In this document: positions 31,273 through 38,115 of the stretch, in pieces
Layout: each line of letters starts with the position of its first letter
How positions within the stretch are numbered: the first letter of the stretch is position 1
Source of the DNA: a virus
Virus record (IMG/VR): IMGVR_UViG_3300035698_007267
Coordinates: 1-38,282 of that record
Length of the DNA stretch: 38,282 bases
Strand: one strand, 5' to 3'
Made by a program: the position numbers and the translations under genes
Notes under the pieces: generated by a model
What the model was told of the DNA's origin: nothing
Databases searched by the model: none
The model's input: only the letters and a program-made list of their open reading frames with translations

Positions 31273-31880
31273 TGAAAAAATTATTTATAATAGGGGTATC
31301 AACATCCCTAATCGCTATCGCAATATTTCTTTTTATAAACAAGCCCGTACCTGTAGTAGAACCCTCTTGTGAGGTAGTTGATGGAAATTCCCATATTTAT
31401 AGAGGGCAATGTCTGCCGGAAGGTTTTTCCCCGGAGGTGTTTCCTTTAAATAGAAGATCTTCTTGGCTTAATACTCAACAAACATTGGATCTAAGAGCAA
31501 AGATAATGGTTGAAGAACTGATAGAAGATGCGGAAGCGGATGGTATTTGTTTAGTAGTTACTTCGGGATATAGAAGTTATGAGGAACAAGAAAAACTTTA
31601 TAGTACTTCTAATACCCCTGAATATGTTGCAGTTCCGGGGGGAAGTGAGCATCAAACAGGACTTGCAGTAGACTTTGCAGCCTGCCCCATGCGTAATGGA
31701 ATTAGAGATGATTCTGTAGAACGAGAGGATCTTGAAAAAGAATTTGAAGAACTCCCGGAGTATGAATGGTTAGACAAGTGGGCATGGACATATGGATTTG
31801 AGCAAAGTTTCAGCGTGGAAACGATTGAAGATTCTCAATACCCAGTAGAAAATTGGCATTGGAAGTTAGTATTAGAATGA
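31272..31880 (+). CDS. Membrane-anchored M15 D-Ala-D-Ala carboxypeptidase-like enzyme
   Basis: A 202-residue protein with one N-terminal transmembrane segment (LFIIGVSTSLIAIAIFLFIN, residues 4-23), then an M15B (VanY/DdcY) domain. TSGYRSYEEQEKLY (about 97-110) leads to SEHQTGLAVDF (H127, D134), and VENWHW gives E193 and H196, the full zinc/catalytic set. It would cut stem peptides of peptidoglycan outside the membrane. Its place in the early operon, away from the late lysis genes, is odd: it may remodel or protect the wall, block superinfection, or help lysis. The ribosome site AAAGGAAA precedes ATG. Confidence 0.85.
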   Translation: MKKLFIIGVSTSLIAIAIFLFINKPVPVVEPSCEVVDGNSHIYRGQCLPEGFSPEVFPLNRRSSWLNTQQTLDLRAKIMVEELIEDAEADGICLVVTSGYRSYEEQEKLYSTSNTPEYVAVPGGSEHQTGLAVDFAACPMRNGIRDDSVEREDLEKEFEELPEYEWLDKWAWTYGFEQSFSVETIEDSQYPVENWHWKLVLE

Positions 31881-32065
31881 GATTACTTCCTATTAAAATG
31901 GTGGCTACGGTTGTTAAAGGGCAGACTGATTATGTGGCCCCAAAAGAACTTTCCGATCATATTAAAAGTTTAAAAATTAAAGATAAAGAAGTTGAATTTG
32001 ATTTAGTTATAGTATTAAAAAAGAATCCTAGAACTGATAAAGAAATGGAGATAAGAATAAAATGA
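31877..32065 (+). CDS. Small early protein, unknown
   Basis: A 62-residue protein starting at the ATGA that overlaps the M15 gene stop; a longer frame to 31853 would lie inside that gene. It reads IKMVATVVKGQTDYVAPKELSDHIKSLKIKDKEVEFDLVIVL, a small alpha/beta fold with a basic end. No family recognised. It may be coupled to the peptidase or belong to the following set of short genes. Confidence 0.5.
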   Translation: MRLLPIKMVATVVKGQTDYVAPKELSDHIKSLKIKDKEVEFDLVIVLKKNPRTDKEMEIRIK

Positions 32066-32133
32066 TGTTCAAAATAGTTGTACCCCAAAAGGCAAGCCGA
32101 TTAGGGTACAAAGTTAATAATATCAAATTGTAG
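32062..32133 (+). CDS. Possible 23-residue peptide ORF
   Basis: An ATGA overlap with the preceding stop opens a 23-codon frame (MMFKIVVPQKASRLGYKVNN...). The same DNA contains the hairpin GTACCC (32079-32084) / GGGTAC (32104-32109), so the region may be RNA structure rather than a gene. No ribosome site is visible. I list it because the overlap is of the same form as used by real genes here, but support is thin. Confidence 0.25.
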   Translation: MMFKIVVPQKASRLGYKVNNIKL

Positions 32134-32145
32134 AAAGATGTCAAT

Positions 32146-32427
32146 ATGAAAAAAGAGATTAAACCAATAAATGTAGCCAACCCGGATGCGGATATGATTA
32201 TCCTTAGAAGAATGAGGAAGATGAAAAAGAAAGAGGATATGGAAGATAGAAGTAATTGGGCATTGATTGAAAGAACAAGAGATATAGGGAATGTTCCGAA
32301 AGGGATTTATAGGATATGCCCTTGTTGTATGTATCCTGAAAAATTAAAAAAAGAAGATATGGAGTTGTTAATGGATGAGTTAAAGGGAAAGATCCCACCG
32401 GAAAGCGGACTGATTTTACCTGAATAA
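32146..32427 (+). CDS. Small CPCC-motif protein
   Basis: A 93-residue protein, basic in its N-terminal half (RRMRKMKKKEDMEDRSNWALIERTRDIG) and with IYRICPCCMYPEKLKKEDMELL, a CPCC cysteine cluster that could bind metal or act in redox. The end is GKIPPESGLILPE. No known family. It follows a short 80-nt gap and its stop codon lies inside the left arm of the large hairpin at 32424-32485, so termination of translation and RNA folding may affect each other. Confidence 0.55.
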   Translation: MKKEIKPINVANPDADMIILRRMRKMKKKEDMEDRSNWALIERTRDIGNVPKGIYRICPCCMYPEKLKKEDMELLMDELKGKIPPESGLILPE

Positions 32428-32485
32428 TCGTAGGTCGGGGGATTGATATAGGGGGCAGTATATCTCCCCCACGATCTGCGATTAT
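32424..32485 (+). promoter_or_regulatory. Long structured hairpin in helicase leader
   Basis: ATAATCGTAGGTCG (32424-32437) pairs with CGATCTGCGATTAT (32472-32485), 14 bp with two G-U pairs. Inside, GATATA (32445-32450) pairs with TATATC (32459-32464). CCCCC (32466-32470) can pair with either GGGGG at 32437-32441 or GGGGG at 32451-32455, two exclusive folds. It lies between the CPCC gene and the helicase gene and could be an attenuator or regulator of helicase expression. Confidence 0.55.
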
Positions 32486-32512
32486 CCACTCATCTAGGTT
32501 AGTTGCGGAAAC

Positions 32513-32532
32513 AGGGGGCGCTATCGCCCCCT
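32513..32532 (+). promoter_or_regulatory. GC hairpin directly before helicase start
   Basis: AGGGGGCG (32513-32520) and CGCCCCCT (32525-32532) form a perfect 8-bp hairpin with a CTAT loop, which contains one copy of the CGCTATCGC motif. CTATTATT and the helicase ATG follow at once, with no Shine-Dalgarno. It may terminate transcription partly or control start-codon access. Confidence 0.5.
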
Positions 32533-32540
32533 CTATTATT

Positions 32541-33752
32541 ATGTATAAATTAAGATCTTATCAACAAAAAGCAGTAGATAAACTAATGTGGAGTCAGGGC
32601 CTAAGTGGTGCTGATCTTTGTGTATTACCTACAGGTGCGGGTAAATCTATAGTCATTGCGGAACTTGCTCATAAAACTAATGAACATATTTTAATTATCC
32701 AACCTACAAAAGAGATCTTGGAACAGAATTTCAACAAGTTATCCTCATATGTTGATAAGTCCGAGATAGGGGTGTATTCAGCATCAATGGATCGTAAGGA
32801 TATAGGGTTATACACTTTTGCAACTATTCAATCTATTTATAAGAAGCCGGAAGAATTTAATCATTTTGGTTACATAATCATAGATGAGTGTCATTTGGTT
32901 AATCCAAAAGATTCTAATTCAATGTTTATGAAATTCTTTAGAGGGATAGGTAATCCTAAAATTGTAGGGCTAACCGCAACTCCCTATCGGTTAGATACTA
33001 CATACGAAAGATTAGATAGGGATACTTTTATAGCGCATTCAGGAACCAAACTAATAAATAGAATGCAGGGGAATTTTTGGAAACGAATAGTTTTTAATAT
33101 AAATATAGGGGAACTTATAAAGTTAGGACATTTAACCCCACTTCAATACATAGATAAGACTATTTTAGATCATGCTCAAATTTCAGGAAATAAATCTGAA
33201 ACAGATTTTGATTTACAAAAATATACAGTTCAACTTCATGACGAAATGGATAAACTTTTAGAAGCAGTTTTATTTGCAGAAGAATTATGTAAGCATGTTC
33301 TTGTTTTTTGTCCAACAATTGAGCAGGCAGAAACTATGCGTAATTATATCCCCGGATCCGGGATAGTTACATCAAAGACACCTAAGAAAGTGCGGGAGAA
33401 GCTAATACAGGACTTCCGTTTTGGCCGTGTTAAGACGGTTTTCAATGTTGGGGTGCTAACTACTGGTTTTGACTTCCCGGAATTGGATGGGATAGTTTTG
33501 CTTAGACCAACTAAATCCATCGGGCTTTATTATCAGATGTTGGGCAGAGGTGTAAGAAAATCTCCCGGAAAAACTGCTTGTAAGGTTATTGATCTTACTG
33601 GAACTGTTAAATTTCTAGGTAAGGTTGAAACAATTAAATTAGAGAGGGATAAAATGTGGGAATTAAAATCAGAAAAGGGTTCGTGGCACGCAAAACCCCT
33701 CTACCATATGCGAATAAGTAATATTTCTAAAGGAAAAGTGAAGTTGAGATAG
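32541..33752 (+). CDS. Superfamily 2 DEAD/H-type helicase
   Basis: A 403-residue helicase. Motif I is PTGAGKS (30-36), motif II DECH (115-118), motif III TATPYR (145-150), and later motifs include VGVLTTGFDFPELDG and YQMLGRGVRKSPGKTACKVIDL, as in RadD/UvsW/ERCC3-like helicases. It could remodel recombination forks or R-loops. The C-terminus lacks an added nuclease. It is the last gene of the rightward operon. There is no ribosome site; the start lies 8 nt after a strong hairpin. Confidence 0.9.
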   Translation: MYKLRSYQQKAVDKLMWSQGLSGADLCVLPTGAGKSIVIAELAHKTNEHILIIQPTKEILEQNFNKLSSYVDKSEIGVYSASMDRKDIGLYTFATIQSIYKKPEEFNHFGYIIIDECHLVNPKDSNSMFMKFFRGIGNPKIVGLTATPYRLDTTYERLDRDTFIAHSGTKLINRMQGNFWKRIVFNINIGELIKLGHLTPLQYIDKTILDHAQISGNKSETDFDLQKYTVQLHDEMDKLLEAVLFAEELCKHVLVFCPTIEQAETMRNYIPGSGIVTSKTPKKVREKLIQDFRFGRVKTVFNVGVLTTGFDFPELDGIVLLRPTKSIGLYYQMLGRGVRKSPGKTACKVIDLTGTVKFLGKVETIKLERDKMWELKSEKGSWHAKPLYHMRISNISKGKVKLR

Positions 33753-33804
33753 TCAGTATTTGCTTCTGTTACTATGGTTTGCGGGGAGCTATCACTATCG
33801 TTGT

Positions 33805-34809
33805 TCAACTGCTAGATTTTATGCCAAATTTACCTTTTATTTTGTTAAAAATCCTGCTTATAAACTCATTGTTTATTTCTGTATCAGAAAATGCCGAGAT
33901 ATCCTTTGTAACATTAGAATCCATAATCGCTACCGCAGCATCTATGTTGAACTGTAAGTTACTTTCTTCTTCCTCCAATGACAGGGGATTTGATGGATCT
34001 GTTTTCGTTAATTTGGCGTTTGCATAATTAAGGAAAGCCCGATACGCTACTTCTCCCTGCCCTAGCGACACCGTATATTTAATGAAGTCCTCAAGGCTCC
34101 AGTATTTGTTGTACCAAGTTTTGTCCTTGAGTCCGTAAGTTTCCTCTATAAGTGTTGGGATATCATCGGAGAGTGCCATTTTGGGGTTACTGGGGTTTGG
34201 TTCTTCATAGTTCTCTAATGCTTTCAATAAGAATTCCATCATCTCGTTTAGAGTCCAATATTTGTTATACCAGTCCTTATTTTTCAAGTTGAATTTATCT
34301 TCAAAAGAAGCGGGGAGATCTTTCGTAGGATCTATCATTTCACTAACAACAGAACCATTCGCTAATGCTATGACTTTGTTTATGTCTAGTGTTCCCGGAC
34401 AAGTAGTGGCAACAAATTTTCTATGCCCTACTATCCTATCCTCATTTAAAGGAATTCCTGTTTTTTCACAAACATATTTAACAAGCCATGCTACAGTTTC
34501 ATATGTTTTTCCGGGGAATTGTGGATCTATTTCTATTCCTATAGACATAGGGTTTGCTTGTCTAGCGTGCCATGCAATATCGTCTAATTCTATAAGTTGG
34601 GTTATTTGTTCATCTGAAACTACGAAGTGAGCAGATACTTTACTGGAAGGGTTCTTTAAATAATTTACTGTTCCTTCAAAGGTAGGCTTATCATTTGGAT
34701 CTCCCCACCAATGTAGAACTACATATTCAAAAGTCCTAACAACACCGTAATAAAACATACTTTCATTTTCAGGCGTGAAGTTAGGGGATAGGTTTTTTTT
34801 AATATCCAT
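33805..34809 (-). CDS. N-acetylmuramoyl-L-alanine amidase endolysin with repeat cell-wall domain
   Basis: A 334-residue endolysin. The N-terminal amidase_2 (PGRP-like) domain has VLHWWGD (H33), SAHFVVS, WHARQAN, IGIEID and VGHRKFVATTCPG (H129, C137), the zinc ligands. It would cleave the amide between muramic acid and L-Ala. Two homologous repeats follow, about residues 170-198 and 222-250 (LKNKDWYNKYWTLNEMMEFL and LKDKTWYNKYWSLEDFIKYT), likely wall-binding or oligomer modules. A helical end follows. The gene starts 3 nt after the stop of a holin-like gene. The 52-bp gap to the converging helicase gene has no clear terminator. Confidence 0.9.
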   Translation of the reverse strand: MDIKKNLSPNFTPENESMFYYGVVRTFEYVVLHWWGDPNDKPTFEGTVNYLKNPSSKVSAHFVVSDEQITQLIELDDIAWHARQANPMSIGIEIDPQFPGKTYETVAWLVKYVCEKTGIPLNEDRIVGHRKFVATTCPGTLDINKVIALANGSVVSEMIDPTKDLPASFEDKFNLKNKDWYNKYWTLNEMMEFLLKALENYEEPNPSNPKMALSDDIPTLIEETYGLKDKTWYNKYWSLEDFIKYTVSLGQGEVAYRAFLNYANAKLTKTDPSNPLSLEEEESNLQFNIDAAVAIMDSNVTKDISAFSDTEINNEFISRIFNKIKGKFGIKSSS

Positions 34810-34812
34810 ATA

Positions 34813-35094
34813 TTACTTGCCGAAGGTTAGACCTTTACCATCGTTAAGGAACTTAACGCGGTCAATGTAAGTTAATAATGCTGTAAGAATAGCGCTAACG
34901 CTAGATCTTATCGGTATAGGAAATATAAGTTCCCAAATTTTTACATCAAAACTTACAGGTATAACATCGAGTTGTCCTAGAATTTGTGTTGCAATCCAAG
35001 CAACTATAAAGAAGAAAACTATTCTAGCCAAATCTTTGTAACCCTCTAGCTTAGGATCCTTTATGGCTTTTTCTAAATAGCCTTTTATATTCAT
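34813..35094 (-). CDS. Holin-like small membrane protein (two TM)
   Basis: A 93-residue protein with two hydrophobic segments (about residues 23-42, ARIVFFFIVAWIATQILGQL, and 57-76, ELIFPIPIRSSVSAILTALL) and polar ends. Its place directly before the amidase suggests a holin that opens the membrane for the endolysin. No Shine-Dalgarno; TATAAT joined to the previous TGA stop lies 6 nt before ATG. It could instead be a membrane anchor for another lysis factor. Confidence 0.65.
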   Translation of the reverse strand: MNIKGYLEKAIKDPKLEGYKDLARIVFFFIVAWIATQILGQLDVIPVSFDVKIWELIFPIPIRSSVSAILTALLTYIDRVKFLNDGKGLTFGK

Positions 35095-35100
35095 GTCACA

Positions 35101-35109
35101 ATTATATCA
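35101..35109 (-). promoter_or_regulatory. Stop-codon-built extended -10 before holin-like gene
   Basis: The minus strand reads TGATATAAT, six bases, ATG at 35094. TGA is the stop of the 35107-35433 gene and supplies TGn. +1 is predicted at the A of ATG. This is the cleanest example of the genome's repeated promoter-start geometry. No -35 is visible. Confidence 0.6.
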
Positions 35110-35433
35110 TTTTTCAGATATCTTTTTGTGAAACAATAAAAGCGACCACGCAACAAATGTAAAAAATACATTTAATAAAACTGTTCTATATTGCGCTATC
35201 CCGTGTCCTAAAGGCCCTGCCCCCATGATAACTATTATAGATATGATAGCGTTTAATATAGACCCGAATCCAACTCCTACAAATAAAACTATTAAAATAG
35301 AATTTAATTTTTGTTCCATAGAGTTTATAACTTTTCTCTCCGATAGTGCTACTTTAAGGAGATAAAAGGAAGCCGGGAGTGTTGCTACTGCCGTGATTAT
35401 ATTTAGTAATCTCATTGTATTTATAAGTTCCAT
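35107..35433 (-). CDS. Small membrane protein (three TM), lysis region
   Basis: A 108-residue protein with three predicted membrane helices: about residues 8-28 (RLLNIITAVATLPASFYLLKV), 45-70 (SILIVLFVGVGFGSILNAIISIIVI) and 85-102 (TVLLNVFFTFVAWSLLLF). It resembles multi-spanning phage holins in size, but its many helices could also indicate a membrane partner or anti-holin. It is one of three consecutive small membrane proteins before the amidase. Its TGA is the TG of the next gene's extended -10. Confidence 0.6.
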   Translation of the reverse strand: MELINTMRLLNIITAVATLPASFYLLKVALSERKVINSMEQKLNSILIVLFVGVGFGSILNAIISIIVIMGAGPLGHGIAQYRTVLLNVFFTFVAWSLLLFHKKISEK

Positions 35434-35441
35434 ACTGACCC

Positions 35442-35450
35442 ATCATATCA
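35442..35450 (-). promoter_or_regulatory. Stop-codon-built extended -10 before 35433 gene
   Basis: TGATATGAT on the minus strand, where TGA is the stop of the 35448-35729 gene; 8 nt then lead to ATG, giving a 2-nt leader. TATGAT matches the -10 consensus at 5 of 6 positions. Confidence 0.45.
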
Positions 35451-35729
35451 TTTTTTGAGAGCATCATAAACATATTGTGTCAAGTTTTTTGATGCTTCTG
35501 TGTTTGCTGATATGGCAGTTTGTAATTGTATGCTAGCTTTGGTATTTTCTTTTACTACTTCCAAAACATTATTGTTAAGAGTTTTTAACTCATCATCTTT
35601 AGATGAAATTTTTGTATCTTTTTGGGCAACAGTTTCTTTACGATCCTTCCATATGATAAGAAGAAAATAGAGTAATACTCCTGATAGTCCTAAGTCTAAA
35701 GCTGATTTTATAATTTCTACTGTTTCCAT
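35448..35729 (-). CDS. Single-TM coiled-coil protein (possible holin/spanin-like)
   Basis: A 93-residue protein with one N-terminal membrane helix (about residues 10-28, ALDLGLSGVLLYFLLIIW), then DRKETVAQKDTKISSKDDELKTLNNN, a coiled-coil rod. This plan is like XhlA/holin-type or spanin-like lysis proteins, but it may simply tether a factor to the membrane. It lies after the glycosyltransferase gene. A TATAAA lies 4 nt before ATG, with an ATTACA at 17 bp upstream as a weak -35; I see no ribosome site. Confidence 0.6.
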   Translation of the reverse strand: METVEIIKSALDLGLSGVLLYFLLIIWKDRKETVAQKDTKISSKDDELKTLNNNVLEVVKENTKASIQLQTAISANTEASKNLTQYVYDALKK

Positions 35730-35742
35730 AGTGTTTATATCT

Positions 35743-36891
35743 CTATTCTACACTAATGTAATGCCAAGCTTTAATTTTTGGATCTTTTGTAGATTTATAT
35801 ACTCTATACAGATCATCAAACCATCTTTGATATTCTTTAGATACGCTTTCTAAAGTGAATTTCTCGGCTGTCTTTCTAATTGCTAGCGGGTTTAATTTTA
35901 CAACATCCCTTCCGGCACGAACAAAATCATCTAAAGTGTTGCATTTATAACCATTCAAGCCATCTATCACGTAGTCGGTAAAAGCGCCAAAATTTGTAGT
36001 AATTACAGGTGTTCCACATAACATCGCTTCCGCATGAACTCCTGCGAAGGGTTCGAGATAAATTGATGGAACAAATACTGCCCTTGCATGGCCCATCAAA
36101 TCTGCTCTTTTCTTAGCATCCGCAAACCCTACATACTCACAATTAGCGCTAAGAGAATTTAAAGATATCTCATCACTTAATTGTCCTGCTAGTTTTAAAG
36201 GAATCCCCAAAGCATCTGCTGTTTTAATTGCTGTAAATACCCCTTTTCTTGTTATCATTCTTCCAATAAATAAGAAGTAGTTTTGTTTCGCGTGTGACAT
36301 TGGAAAATCTTTAGTATCAAAATAGTTTGGTATAACTCTATCGTAGTAATTTCCATTTATAGATTGTCTAGGATGTTCTGATCCGTAGGTAAAGTTTTGT
36401 ATATAAGAACTTTCAAACGCTCTAAATTTAGTAAAAGATCCGCGATAGCCAATGCCGGTTTCTACTGTTAGATATAAGCCTACTGCATCTACTATTAGTT
36501 TCTGATATGTTCCCTGTGTGACTATTAAGAAATCATCATCTTTTTTTCTTTTAATTATTTCTTTAACAGCATTAGTATAATATTTTCTTGTAACCGGTTT
36601 CACCTTTTCATTTATATCGTGTTTGAATTGTTTAGAATGCCAATCATATCCGATATCATACCTATTATCTCCTTCTCCCCATGTATCCCGGAGATCCTTT
36701 AAAGTATGAGTTTCTATAAATTCTGTACAGGGAGCGTCTGATCCTTCCGCCCCGTATAAATAAACCTCGTGTCCCATCTCCATAAGCATCTTTGCTAGCT
36801 TATAATTTTTTTGAGTAAATGCGCAGCCGGCATATTCTTCTGATGTTGGTAAATGAACTAATCCTAATAAATGGAATCTATATTTTTTCAT
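35743..36891 (-). CDS. GT4-type glycosyltransferase
   Basis: A 382-residue enzyme with a GT-B/GT4 pattern. FLFIGRMITRKGVFTAIKTADALG starts the C-terminal Rossmann domain, and VFVPSIYLEPFAGVHAEAMLCGTPVITTNFGAFTDYVIDG carries the E-x7-E donor-site motif. It would transfer a sugar from a nucleotide sugar to a glycan or protein. Its ATG overlaps the sulfotransferase stop (ATGA), with a GGGGGGAG ribosome site, so the two are coupled. The target is unknown: the collagen-like fibre, another virion protein, or host surface glycan are candidates. Confidence 0.85.
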   Translation of the reverse strand: MKKYRFHLLGLVHLPTSEEYAGCAFTQKNYKLAKMLMEMGHEVYLYGAEGSDAPCTEFIETHTLKDLRDTWGEGDNRYDIGYDWHSKQFKHDINEKVKPVTRKYYTNAVKEIIKRKKDDDFLIVTQGTYQKLIVDAVGLYLTVETGIGYRGSFTKFRAFESSYIQNFTYGSEHPRQSINGNYYDRVIPNYFDTKDFPMSHAKQNYFLFIGRMITRKGVFTAIKTADALGIPLKLAGQLSDEISLNSLSANCEYVGFADAKKRADLMGHARAVFVPSIYLEPFAGVHAEAMLCGTPVITTNFGAFTDYVIDGLNGYKCNTLDDFVRAGRDVVKLNPLAIRKTAEKFTLESVSKEYQRWFDDLYRVYKSTKDPKIKAWHYISVE

Positions 36892-37505
36892 AACATTCTC
36901 CCCCCGTTGTTTATCGAGAAGTCACCTAAGATCTTGTAATCCTTTTCATAAAGTTTTTTTACCATGCCGATTAGTTTTTCATCCCCGGCATAGTATGATG
37001 AGTAATGAGCGTGATTAGAAGGCCGTTCCTTTGTTAGTTCTTGTGGTATCCCAACACCTATTTTATTACAAACAAAATCCCAGTCCTCTTTTAAATTTGA
37101 AAATCTTCCGATAAAATCAACTATAACTTTATCATCGCTATCGCATAGAAAATAGTATTGTGGTACAAAATGATGGTGATGGTGTCCTGCCCCATTTATT
37201 GATCCGGGAATGTCTATCCCCATTTTATCCATAAAGTAAACAAATTCTCTAAATCCCTTATTATTCCTTTGGAAATTGTGAGTTCTAGGTTCGTGAAAAA
37301 AGGCGGAAACAAATCTATCTAAAGGGTTTCTAACAAATCCCCAAGTAAACATTCTGTTCCATTCTTTTTCTCCTACAATATCTTTTAATACTTGTGCCGT
37401 AGCGTGGGAATTTCCTCCAACAAAGTCATGTATTTCCATAGAAGTTCCGGCAGTCTTTGGATTATGTATAAATATATTGTTGTACTTCATATTGATATTA
37501 CTCAT
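36888..37505 (-). CDS. Sulfotransferase-family enzyme
   Basis: A 205-residue protein with NPKTAGTS (about 15-22), the 5'-phosphosulfate-binding loop of PAPS-dependent sulfotransferases. GFVRNPLDRFVSAF (about 58-71) is the 3'-phosphate-binding motif. It is of the Sulfotransfer_2 type that acts on carbohydrates. I chose the ATG at 37505, which overlaps the methyltransferase stop and has AAAGGAG upstream; the longer frame from 37529 includes that ribosome site. The product probably sulfates a sugar made or added by the adjacent glycosyltransferase. Such an enzyme is uncommon in phage genomes. Confidence 0.8.
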   Translation of the reverse strand: MSNINMKYNNIFIHNPKTAGTSMEIHDFVGGNSHATAQVLKDIVGEKEWNRMFTWGFVRNPLDRFVSAFFHEPRTHNFQRNNKGFREFVYFMDKMGIDIPGSINGAGHHHHHFVPQYYFLCDSDDKVIVDFIGRFSNLKEDWDFVCNKIGVGIPQELTKERPSNHAHYSSYYAGDEKLIGMVKKLYEKDYKILGDFSINNGGRML

Positions 37506-38109
37506 AATGATCTCCTTTGAATACACCATAATAACATTTACCTTTTGTCCCTTCTCTATTTATTATTTCTACTTTACCCTCTCCCCCTAACCATTTATCC
37601 AAATCTTTTTGCGTTAGCGTTTGGGGATGCCCTACATGAAATGGGGTTTCCAACCATTCAAATATTCTAATTACCTTACCTAATTTTCTTGCATTTTTAA
37701 TTATCTTTTTGGGATCTCGTACGTGTTCAAGAACATTATAAATCCAAACTTCATCAAATATTTTATCTACTTTATGTTTTAAGAGATCCTCTCCTGCAAT
37801 AGACATTGGAAAAAGCCCTGCTTCTTTGTATCGTTCTTTTGTCCATTGTGGGAACTTATTCATTAAAGGATCCGTTACAAAACTATTCTTGAAATTTACG
37901 CATTTAAGTAAAAGAGAATAGGGGCCTGATCCAATATCTAATATAGACTTGTCTTTTAAATCAAAACTGAAAGGTGTTTTAGGTGTTGGAGTTCTTACGA
38001 GTCCCATTTTTTCAGCATAGACTAGCTGTTTCTGTTCTTCATGAAATGAGTTTATACAGTTACCGTGCCATTTGGCTTCCCATTCCTGAGCTGTTTTCCA
38101 TTTATCCAT
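37498..38109 (-). CDS. SAM-dependent methyltransferase
   Basis: A 203-residue Rossmann-fold methyltransferase: SILDIGSGPYSLLLKC (about 56-70) binds SAM, and FDEVWIYNVLEHVRDP (about 118-133) is the class I post-I motif. It resembles small-molecule or sugar O-methyltransferases rather than DNA methyltransferases; no DNA target-recognition domain or DPPY/NPPF motif is seen. It is the first gene of the set with sulfotransferase and glycosyltransferase, suggesting glycan methylation. The promoter TAGACA-17-TATAAT puts +1 at its ATG. Confidence 0.8.
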   Translation of the reverse strand: MDKWKTAQEWEAKWHGNCINSFHEEQKQLVYAEKMGLVRTPTPKTPFSFDLKDKSILDIGSGPYSLLLKCVNFKNSFVTDPLMNKFPQWTKERYKEAGLFPMSIAGEDLLKHKVDKIFDEVWIYNVLEHVRDPKKIIKNARKLGKVIRIFEWLETPFHVGHPQTLTQKDLDKWLGGEGKVEIINREGTKGKCYYGVFKGDHYE

Positions 38110-38115
38110 AAGCTG

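Noticed and set aside
33753-33804. Bidirectional terminator between converging operons
   Set aside because: Only weak GATAGT/ACTATC complementarity exists and there is no GC stem with a U-tract on either strand.
37498-38109. DNA methyltransferase of a restriction-modification or anti-restriction system
   Set aside because: It has a small-molecule type class I fold without DNA target-recognition domain or DPPY/NPPF motif, and lies with glycan-modifying enzymes.
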